Below are positions 1 to 5,869 of a DNA stretch of 41,166 nucleotides, in pieces. Position 1 is the stretch's first letter. Each line of letters opens with the position of its first letter. Both the position numbers and the translations under genes were made by a program. Source of the stretch: an uncultured Bacteroidota bacterium (GTDB taxonomy: Bacteria; Bacteroidota; Bacteroidia; Flavobacteriales_F; PHOS-HE28); NCBI GenBank assembly GCA_902825795.1, contig CADECG010000016.1:1-41166 (forward strand). The letters run 5' to 3'. Below the pieces are notes generated by a model. The model worked only from the letters and a program-made list of their open reading frames with translations, was not told the origin of the DNA and did no database searches.

Positions 1-316
1 TCACCGTTTGCACGAGGATCCAGATCACTTGCCCGGACCCGATCACCATGGCCCATGTAGTGCCCACGACACGTCGGCGCGACACGCCGACAGCTGCAAC
101 CGCGCTCCCGATGCCGAACACAGAGAAGAGGATGACACCCGGCCAGAAGAAGTCCACGAAGAACGTGGTGGCGAAGTCGCCCGGCGACATGCCCATAAGG
201 CTGCCGTCCGGCCGGATCATCAACAGTGCGCCGCCGCCGAGTGCGGTTATCGATAGCAGGGCCAGGAGTGCGATCAGCACTGTCCTGTGCCAGCGGGGTT
301 CACGGCTATGGCTCAT
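1..316 (-). CDS. Small integral membrane protein, 3' end outside the window
   Basis: The first 105 residues are visible, starting MSHSREPRWHRTVLIALLAL. The ATG at 316 overlaps the TGA of the upstream P-type ATPase gene (ATGA, 4-bp overlap), which fixes the start and suggests translational coupling. At least three hydrophobic segments are visible: about residues 12-33, a middle one containing a PGVILFSVFGIGSAV stretch, and a last one around WAMVIGSGQVIWILV that runs toward the window edge. The GG...MIRPDGSLMGM...PG layout resembles small uncharacterised bacterial membrane proteins that I cannot name with certainty. In cbb3 oxidase clusters the gene after ccoI is often the single-span ccoS, which this does not resemble. 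Function is unknown; a link to metal or oxidase maturation is only suggested by position. Confidence 0.7.
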   Translation of the reverse strand, partial: MSHSREPRWHRTVLIALLALLSITALGGGALLMIRPDGSLMGMSPGDFATTFFVDFFWPGVILFSVFGIGSAVAAVGVSRRRVVGTTWAMVIGSGQVIWILVQTV

Positions 317-2703
317 GCTGTCCGGTGTTCGTCGTTGCGCGCTGCCCAAGCTACCGCCAGCGTCACGAAGCCTACCACGGTAACGGAGCTCAGCGGCATC
401 AGGATCGCCGCGATCAACGGCGTGAGCTGACCGGTTACCGCAAAGGACACACCGGTGACATTGTAGCACAGCGAGATGAACAAGCTCGCCACCACGATGC
501 GGCGCGCGCGCCGCGCCATGCGCAGGAAGTGCGGCAACTGTTCCAACGAGCCCGCATCCATGATCGCATCGCTCGCAGGGGTGAGTGCGGCGCTGGTTTC
601 CGTTACGGTGATACCCACATCGCTCTGCGCCAATGCACCGGCATCGTTCAGGCCATCGCCCACCATCAGCACGCGGTGGCCTTCACCTTGTTCGGCCAGG
701 ATCGCTTGCGACTTGTCCACCGGTGAGCAACCGGTGCGCACCGTGGCATTGCTGAACGCTTCCTGCAGTTCGGTATCCACTTGCGCATCGCCGGTGAGCA
801 AGGCCACACGCATGGTGCCGCGCAAGCGCGCCACCGCCGCCACAATGCCACGGCGCGCGCGTTTGCGGATGGTGAAATACCCACGATGTAAACCGCTGAT
901 CGTGACGTGCACATGCGCCTCGCCGTTCTTGCGCGGTTGTTCATCGCCGCCGCAGAAGGGCGCCGAACCGATGCGCAGGATCACGCCCTGCACCGTGCCC
1001 ATGATGCCCTGACCCGCGACTTCCTCCACGTCACTCGCACCGTTGAGCGGCCCCTTCAGTTCTTGCGCGAGCACCGCGCTCAACGGGTGTGTGCTGTTGC
1101 GCGCAAGCGATCGCACCAACGCCTTGTTGCGCTCGGTGAGCGCTGCGCCGTGCCACTCCATCTCGTGCGCATCGCGCGCGGTGAGCGTGCCGGTCTTGTC
1201 GAACACCACCGTATCGATGCGCGCCATGCGCTCCACCACTTCGGCATCGCGCAGGAAGAGCCCACGCTTGCCCAGCAAGCGGATCGTATGACCGTAAGCG
1301 AAGGGCATGCTCAACGCTAATGCGCACGGGCAGGCCACGATCAGCACGGCAGTGACCACAGGCCACACCTGCGCGCTGTCCTTGCCCCACCAGTACAACG
1401 CCGCACCGAGCGAGATCAGCAGCACCGCAATGGTGAACCGCCGCGCCACGTTGTCGATCATGCGCGGCATCACCGGGCGATCATGCGTGCTGCCTTGTTC
1501 GGCCCACAGTTTCTTCAAGCGGCTATCGGCGAAGGAGCGCAACACCTCCAGTTCGATCGCCGCGCCGCGCTGGCGGCCACCGGCTTTGATCGCATCGCCC
1601 ACGCTCTTGCGCGACGGTAACGGTTCGCCCGTGATGAAGCTGTTGTCGATATGGCCCGTGCCCGCGCGCAACGTGGCATCCACGGGGATCAACTCCTGGT
1701 CGCGGATCACGATGCGGTCGCCGGGTTTCAGGTCGGTGACTTTCACCGGCTCTTCGCCGGTGGCGGTTTTGCGCAGCACCACCAGCGGCAGGAAATCCTC
1801 CAGTGCGCGATCGAAACGTAACGCGCGGTACGTGTACGCTTGGTACCACCGGCCGATCAACAAGAAGAACAACAACCCGGCGAGCGAATCGAAATAACCC
1901 GGACCGACATCCGCGAACACTTCCCACAAACTGCGCGTCCACAACGCCACGATGCCCAACGCGATCGGCTGGTCGATGTTCACCTGCTTGGCGCGGATGC
2001 CCGCCCACGCGCTCGTGAAGAACTCGGCGCTGAGGAAGAACACCACCGGCAGCGAGAACAGGATGGCGAGCCATTGGAATCCGCTCTTCAGTCCGGCTTC
2101 GGTGTCGGCGCCGAGGTACTCCGGGAAGCTGAACAACATGGTATTGCCGAAGATGAAACCGGCCACGCCCAAGCGGATGTACGTCATGCGCGGCACCGTG
2201 TCCGTCTTGCCGTTGCCGTTGGTAGCAGTGAGCTGCGGACCGTAGCCGATGCGCCGCAGCAGCTTCACCAATTGCGGCAGGCCGAAGCCCGCTTCGCGGA
2301 AGGTGACCGTGAGTTCCTTGGTGCTGAAATCGACGCGCGAACGCAGCACGGCCGGTTCCATGCGATGAAGGTTCTCCAGCAACCAGATGCACGAACTGCA
2401 ATGCATCTGCGGCACATGAAAGCGCACCCGCGTGATCCCCTCTTCACTGAACTCCACCACGCGCTCGCGCATCTCCGGCAGGTCGAACAGCTCCGTGCGC
2501 TGCTCGTCCACGGTGCTGCGCTGCTTCACGCCGGGCTGCTTTTCCATTGCGTAGTAGTTGCACAGCCCGCTTTCGTTCAGCAGGTCGTACACCACCTCGC
2601 AGCCTTGGCAACAGAAGTCCTTGCCTTCGTGCACGCGGTGTTCCTCGGCGCACGGATCACCGCAGTGATAGCAGGTGACGGAAGTCAGCACATGTGGATC
2701 CAC
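313..2703 (-). CDS. ccoI: CcoI/FixI-like heavy-metal (copper) P1B-type ATPase
   Basis: This is a membrane cation pump of 796 residues. From the N-terminus it has a Cys-rich metal-binding domain (CYHC at 11-14 and CCQGC at 31-35), a heavy-metal-associated domain with MHCSSC (Cys 102 and 105), and paired membrane helices. The actuator TGE is at 358-360, the transmembrane CPC copper site at 458-460, the phosphorylated Asp of DKTGT at 502, a nucleotide-domain HP at about 539, and GDGLND at 682-687. The extra N-terminal Cys domain is typical of the CcoI/FixI group, which supplies copper to cbb3-type cytochrome oxidase. The frame is open to 2859, but that would overlap the aquaporin gene, so GTG at 2703 is chosen (GTG at 2691 is also possible). 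It lies 56 bp after the aquaporin stop, so it may be read with the ars genes. An oxidase is not visible here, so a general copper export role remains possible. Confidence 0.9.
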   Translation of the reverse strand: MDPHVLTSVTCYHCGDPCAEEHRVHEGKDFCCQGCEVVYDLLNESGLCNYYAMEKQPGVKQRSTVDEQRTELFDLPEMRERVVEFSEEGITRVRFHVPQMHCSSCIWLLENLHRMEPAVLRSRVDFSTKELTVTFREAGFGLPQLVKLLRRIGYGPQLTATNGNGKTDTVPRMTYIRLGVAGFIFGNTMLFSFPEYLGADTEAGLKSGFQWLAILFSLPVVFFLSAEFFTSAWAGIRAKQVNIDQPIALGIVALWTRSLWEVFADVGPGYFDSLAGLLFFLLIGRWYQAYTYRALRFDRALEDFLPLVVLRKTATGEEPVKVTDLKPGDRIVIRDQELIPVDATLRAGTGHIDNSFITGEPLPSRKSVGDAIKAGGRQRGAAIELEVLRSFADSRLKKLWAEQGSTHDRPVMPRMIDNVARRFTIAVLLISLGAALYWWGKDSAQVWPVVTAVLIVACPCALALSMPFAYGHTIRLLGKRGLFLRDAEVVERMARIDTVVFDKTGTLTARDAHEMEWHGAALTERNKALVRSLARNSTHPLSAVLAQELKGPLNGASDVEEVAGQGIMGTVQGVILRIGSAPFCGGDEQPRKNGEAHVHVTISGLHRGYFTIRKRARRGIVAAVARLRGTMRVALLTGDAQVDTELQEAFSNATVRTGCSPVDKSQAILAEQGEGHRVLMVGDGLNDAGALAQSDVGITVTETSAALTPASDAIMDAGSLEQLPHFLRMARRARRIVVASLFISLCYNVTGVSFAVTGQLTPLIAAILMPLSSVTVVGFVTLAVAWAARNDEHRTA

Positions 2704-2759
2704 GGTGCAAAGACCGGGTGCCGGGCGCTGTCGCGAACTGACGGATGTCAGGAGTGGGT

Positions 2760-3425
2760 TTACGGCCTCTTGACGTGGTCCGCACCACGTGGCTTGAAGT
2801 ACCCCCACACCAGCGCTGCGCACAACGCACCCAACACGGGCGCCAGCACATACACCCACACCACCGAGAGGTCCCCGGAAACGAGGGCAGGGGCCAGGCT
2901 CCTAGCGGGGTTCATGGAAGCGCCGGTGAACGGGCCCGCGAACAAGGCTTCCAGGCCCACGGTTGCACCCACTGCAATGCCGGCCATGGTACCCAGTTCC
3001 TTGCTGCCACTGGAAACAGCGAGTATCACCAGCATCAGCAGGAAGGTGAGGATGCTCTCCACCGCGACCGCCGACGCGGACGAAGCCATCGGCGCGGTAC
3101 CACCCAGATCGGTATTGTCCGGGAAGATCAACCGCCAGATGCCACTGGCCAGGAGTGCACCCCCCAATTGTGCGCCGATGTAGGGCGCCAACTGCGCGGC
3201 GGGAAAGCGCTTCGCCAACCAGAAGCCCATGGACACGGCAGGATTGAGGTGGGCGCCGGATACATCGCCGAAGGTGTAGATCATGGCGAGCACGATGAGG
3301 CCGAACGTGAGCGAAATGCCCACGTGGCCCACCGCGCCGTGCGTCTGTTGATCAATGATGATGGCGCCGGTGCCGCAGAACACCAGCGCGAACGTGCCGA
3401 TGAACTCGGCCAGATACTTCTTCAT
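2760..3425 (-). CDS. MIP-family aquaporin / aquaglyceroporin in the ars operon
   Basis: This is a 221-residue channel protein with six hydrophobic segments and the two family motifs, NPA at 61-63 (HLNPAVS) and NPA at 172-174 followed by Arg175 (MNPARS). Aligned by eye without gaps to E. coli AqpZ, the selectivity filter reads Phe41, Ala160, Ala169, Arg175, where AqpZ has Phe, His, Thr, Arg. Losing the His and Thr should widen the pore beyond water. The ATG at 3425 overlaps the arsC TGA (ATGA), which sets the start; the open frame upstream of it is not coding in this phase. In Sinorhizobium meliloti an aquaglyceroporin (AqpS) sits in an ars operon and lets arsenite leave down its gradient. The same job is inferred here from context and pore residues. 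Confidence 0.9.
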   Translation of the reverse strand: MKKYLAEFIGTFALVFCGTGAIIIDQQTHGAVGHVGISLTFGLIVLAMIYTFGDVSGAHLNPAVSMGFWLAKRFPAAQLAPYIGAQLGGALLASGIWRLIFPDNTDLGGTAPMASSASAVAVESILTFLLMLVILAVSSGSKELGTMAGIAVGATVGLEALFAGPFTGASMNPARSLAPALVSGDLSVVWVYVLAPVLGALCAALVWGYFKPRGADHVKRP

Positions 3426-3835
3426 CCCAACGTCCTGATGAAGCTGCCGCAATACGCCTTGATCATGCCGCGCACGCGCCGGAACTCCGCCATGATCTGC
3501 TCCTCGCTTCCGGTTGCTTTCGCCGGATCCGGAAAGTCGTAGTGCATACGCTCCGCTTGAGCCGGAAACCACGGACAGTTCTCGCGAGCACTGTCGCATA
3601 CGGTGATGACATAGTCGAACGGCTGACCCAATAGCGCATCAACGGTCTTCGATGTGTGACCGCTGATGTCGATGCCATCCTCCTGCATGACGGCGATGGC
3701 CCTCGGGTTCACGCCGTGCGCTTCAATACCCGCGCTGAAGACTTCCACTGCTGGGCCGCCCAGCGCGCGCAAATAGCCCTCGGCCATTTGGCTGCGGCAA
3801 CTGTTGCCGGTGCAGAGCACAAGTATGCGGTTCAT
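3422..3835 (-). CDS. arsC: Arsenate reductase, thioredoxin-coupled low-molecular-weight phosphatase type
   Basis: This is a 137-residue cytoplasmic enzyme that reduces arsenate to arsenite. It has the phosphatase-loop motif CTGNSCR (Cys8 to Arg14, CX5R) right after the first strand. The two resolving cysteines typical of the S. aureus pI258 ArsC type are Cys80 and Cys87 in the VTVCDSARENCP segment, and the acid-Pro loop is DFPDP at 100-104. Presence of all three redox cysteines argues for an arsenate reductase rather than a tyrosine phosphatase. The ATG at 3835 shares one base with the arsM stop (TGATG), and its own stop overlaps the aquaporin start, so the three genes look translationally coupled. 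Its product arsenite would feed ArsM and the channel. Confidence 0.92.
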   Translation of the reverse strand: MNRILVLCTGNSCRSQMAEGYLRALGGPAVEVFSAGIEAHGVNPRAIAVMQEDGIDISGHTSKTVDALLGQPFDYVITVCDSARENCPWFPAQAERMHYDFPDPAKATGSEEQIMAEFRRVRGMIKAYCGSFIRTLG

Positions 3836-4779
3836 CAGCAGCAGGTACTGTTGATGCCACAACCACACTCTTCCCCGGTAGCAACCTTCACCTTGGCCGT
3901 GCCTTCGGCGTTGGGTGCGCAACACGCAGCCTTCTCCTCACCTACCGCCTTCTCACCCTTCACACTTTTCTCACCTGCCTTGTAGGCCGATACCGTAATG
4001 CTGAACGTGCCAGCACCGCTGGCCTTGTAGGCAGCGATCTCCTCCGCGCTGAGGTACTTCGAGAGGATATCGTCCGGCAGGACGATCTGCTTGCGCTTCT
4101 GGATGGTCACCTGCTCGAAACCAAGGTCGTGGATGATGCCGAGGTACTCACTCTCCTGCAACGCACCGCTCACGCAACCCGCGTACATCTCGGCGCTTTC
4201 GCGCAAGCGGTCGGGGATGCTGCCGCGCAACACCACATCGCTGATGCTGAAGTGGCCACTTGGTTTCAGCACGCGCAGCACTTCGCCCAGGGCCTTGCGT
4301 TTGTCGGGCACCAGGTTCAGCACGCAGTTGCTCACCACCACATCCACCATGTTGCTCGTCAGCGGCAACGCCTCAATGTCGCCTTGGCGGAACTCCACGT
4401 TCTGGAAGCCCAGCTTCTTCGCGTTGTCCCTGGCTTTCGCGATCATCTCCGGCGTGAAGTCCACGCCGATCACGCGCCCGTCCTCGCCCACCTCGGCGCG
4501 CGCCACGAAACAGTCGTTGCCCGCGCCGCTGCCCAGATCCAACACCGTGTCGCCGGGTTTGATACCCGCACTCTGCGTGGGCAGCCCGCAGCCCAAGCCG
4601 AGGTCCGCATCGGGGTTGTAGCCCTTCAGTTCGGAGTAGTCATCGGTCATGATGTTGTACACCTCGGTGGAGCAGCCGCCCGAGCCGCAGCAGCTGCTGG
4701 CGTTGGTGTTTTTGTCCTGTTGTGCGATCTCGGCGTATTTCCGGCGCACCATGTCCTTGGTCTCTTGTGCAGTTGTCAT
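3835..4779 (-). CDS. arsM: ArsM arsenite S-adenosylmethionine methyltransferase with Cys-rich termini
   Basis: This is a 314-residue methyltransferase. The SAM-binding loop DLGSGAGND is at 81-89 and the acidic end of strand 2 is GVDFTPEM at about 105-112. Three cysteines in the positions expected for arsenite binding are Cys64 (LGLGCG), Cys152 (SNCVLNL) and Cys202 (YAGCVSGA). ArsM enzymes transfer methyl groups to As(III), giving mono- to trimethylated and partly volatile forms. The N-terminus carries an extra SSCCGSGGC cluster (Cys30, 31, 36). A Lys/Glu-rich tail after about residue 268 carries six more cysteines in CC, CGC and CC groups (286, 287, 305, 307, 313, 314). The tail may bind metal or help reduction, which is inference. 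The gene starts 73 bp after arsR, and the gap holds two perfect palindromes. Confidence 0.93.
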   Translation of the reverse strand: MTTAQETKDMVRRKYAEIAQQDKNTNASSCCGSGGCSTEVYNIMTDDYSELKGYNPDADLGLGCGLPTQSAGIKPGDTVLDLGSGAGNDCFVARAEVGEDGRVIGVDFTPEMIAKARDNAKKLGFQNVEFRQGDIEALPLTSNMVDVVVSNCVLNLVPDKRKALGEVLRVLKPSGHFSISDVVLRGSIPDRLRESAEMYAGCVSGALQESEYLGIIHDLGFEQVTIQKRKQIVLPDDILSKYLSAEEIAAYKASGAGTFSITVSAYKAGEKSVKGEKAVGEEKAACCAPNAEGTAKVKVATGEECGCGINSTCC

Positions 4780-4794
4780 TTTGGTTGGTTGTTG

Positions 4795-4814
4795 GGGCGC
4801 GTCATGACGCGCCC
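4795..4814. repeat. Perfect 20-bp palindrome, copy 1, between arsR and arsM
   Basis: The 20 bases GGGCGCGTCATGACGCGCCC equal their own reverse complement. The site is 15 bp upstream of the arsM start. In RNA it could form a stem of about 8 bp with a TCATGA-derived tip. It shares its outline (GGGC, TCATGA core, GCCC followed by GT) with the second palindrome, whose centre is exactly 30 bp away. It could be a REP-like element, an RNA-processing or stabilising hairpin, or a dimer-binding site. Confidence 0.85.
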
Positions 4815-4824
4815 GTGCGGTGGT

Positions 4825-4844
4825 GGGCCGATCATGATCGGCCC
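4825..4844. repeat. Perfect 20-bp palindrome, copy 2, between arsR and arsM
   Basis: The 20 bases GGGCCGATCATGATCGGCCC equal their own reverse complement. The site begins 8 bp after the arsR stop. The arms differ in sequence from copy 1 while both stay perfectly self-complementary, so the pairing rather than the sequence appears to be kept. That favours an RNA hairpin or a REP-like family over a single-protein operator. Confidence 0.85.
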
Positions 4845-4852
4845 GTACGATA

Positions 4853-5176
4853 TCAGCAGCAGTTGTCGCTCACGTTGGTGAGCAGTTTGTTCATGTCCTT
4901 GGTAAGGGCCTTCCATCCCTTGGGGTCTATGCAGTAGCAGATGCTGGTGCCCTCCACGGTGCCTTGTATCAGCCCCGCGTTCTTCAGTTCCCACAGGTGC
5001 TGGCTGATGGTGGCTTGGGCCAGCCCGATCTCATCCACCAACGACCCGTTGACGCAGCTGCCCTGCTTGATCAGGTACTGCAGGATGGCGATGCGCGCCG
5101 GATGGCCCAGCACCTTGGCCATGGCGGCCACGCGGTTCTGTTCGGCAGTGAAGAGGTCGGTCTTGACGAGTCCCAT
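4853..5176 (-). CDS. arsR: ArsR/SmtB-family metalloregulatory repressor
   Basis: This is a 107-residue winged-helix repressor and the first gene of the ars unit. The helix-turn-helix lies around residues 45-68 (the recognition helix includes QATISQHLWELKNAGL), followed by the wing. Candidate As(III) ligands are Cys41 in SCVNG, which takes the place of the classical CVCDL motif, Cys80 and Cys82 in CYC, and a C-terminal Cys106-Cys107 pair. ArsR proteins leave DNA when As(III) or Sb(III) binds. The ATG is about 10 nt after the transcription start predicted from the promoter at 5194-5223, which the two operators overlap, so autoregulation is expected. Confidence 0.93.
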   Translation of the reverse strand: MGLVKTDLFTAEQNRVAAMAKVLGHPARIAILQYLIKQGSCVNGSLVDEIGLAQATISQHLWELKNAGLIQGTVEGTSICYCIDPKGWKALTKDMNKLLTNVSDNCC

Positions 5177-5189
5177 GTGCGTTTAATAG

Positions 5190-5205
5190 ATCGCAATATT
5201 ACGAT
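5190..5205. promoter_or_regulatory. ArsR operator 1 (imperfect palindrome)
   Basis: ATCGCAATATTACGAT is self-complementary except for one mismatched pair. It covers the predicted -7 element of the arsR promoter, and the same motif recurs 27 bp upstream of the operon. This arrangement fits an autoregulated ArsR operator. Confidence 0.7.
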
Positions 5206-5223
5206 GGTAATTGAATATCGCAA
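5194..5223 (-). promoter_or_regulatory. arsR: Predicted Bacteroidota-type promoter of the ars operon
   Basis: On the minus strand a TTG (5223-5221) is followed by exactly 19 bp and then TAATATTG (5201-5194). This is close to the Bacteroidota consensus TTTG-N19-TAnnTTTG. The predicted start is near 5187, about 10 nt before the arsR ATG. Operator 2 covers the -33 element and operator 1 covers the -7 element, so a bound repressor would block the polymerase. Confidence 0.65.
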
Positions 5224-5232
5224 TATGACGAT
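5217..5232. promoter_or_regulatory. ArsR operator 2 (imperfect palindrome)
   Basis: ATCGCAATATGACGAT differs from operator 1 at one base and has two mismatched pairs. Its centre is 27 bp from that of operator 1, and it covers the predicted -33 element. Confidence 0.65.
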
Positions 5233-5282
5233 GGAAGGAAAGTGATGGAACGTTCGTTACCGAGGCCAGCTACCTTGGTCGC

Positions 5283-5720
5283 ATGAGGATGGGAAGACTC
5301 GTGATGGCAGGGGCGACTTTGTTAGCTATTTTCTCGTTGCTCATGGGGTGCGGCCGTAAGTACCCGATAGGGGAGCTAACCAGAACTGACTTCAGCAACA
5401 TTACTCTGAACGATTGCGCCGGTAAGCAATACACACTTGCTGACGAGAAGCTTCAAGATCAGTTGTGGTTAGCTGTGTCATCAGCACAACATGCTGACAT
5501 ACCAAGCCTTAGGCAGAACACCGGTTTTGTTCGGGTTCAACTGGACCCGAATGGTCGGGAAGAGGTCCTTTACCTCGAAGTCGTTGCGACTCTCGATAAT
5601 GGTCCAGTCATCGTGAGCTATGGTGACCGGTTGACGTGCGCAGCGTGCGACTCGTTTTTTGTTGACGTGAAGGACCTCTATCCTGATTTCAATTGGTGTC
5701 GAGCACCGAAGATCAATTAG
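5283..5720 (+). CDS. Small hypothetical lipoprotein
   Basis: This is a 145-residue protein with a lipoprotein signal peptide: Arg at residues 2 and 5, a hydrophobic stretch, then LLMGC with Cys23 as the lipidation site. The mature part has Cys45, a CxxC pair (Cys119 and Cys122 in LTCAACDSFF) and Cys139. I recognise no family. The CxxC could bind metal or be redox active, but nothing proves it. It is transcribed away from arsR across a 106-bp gap that holds the ars operators, so it might respond to ArsR too. Codon use looks less GC-rich than in neighbouring genes, which may mean recent acquisition. ATG at 5289 is an alternative start. Confidence 0.75.
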   Translation: MRMGRLVMAGATLLAIFSLLMGCGRKYPIGELTRTDFSNITLNDCAGKQYTLADEKLQDQLWLAVSSAQHADIPSLRQNTGFVRVQLDPNGREEVLYLEVVATLDNGPVIVSYGDRLTCAACDSFFVDVKDLYPDFNWCRAPKIN

Positions 5721-5869
5721 GGCGGTAGCCCCCGCTCCAAGGAACAGCCCCAAGTGACCCCCAGCACGAGCTCGCGTTGTAAGCTTCCCCATTGTTGGGC
5801 CACTTGATAGTGGAGTGTAAGTTCCCCTAAAGTCTGGCCCTTTATATTCGGGAACCTTCCTCCGTCAAC

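Noticed and set aside
2704-2859. Longer N-terminus for the CcoI-like ATPase from ATG 2859
   Set aside because: It would overlap the aquaporin gene by 100 bp and adds a sequence without homology features before the Cys-rich domain.
1840-3183. 447-codon plus-strand open frame across the ATPase and aquaporin genes
   Set aside because: It is His/Arg/Gln-rich without any domain and opposes two clearly identified genes.
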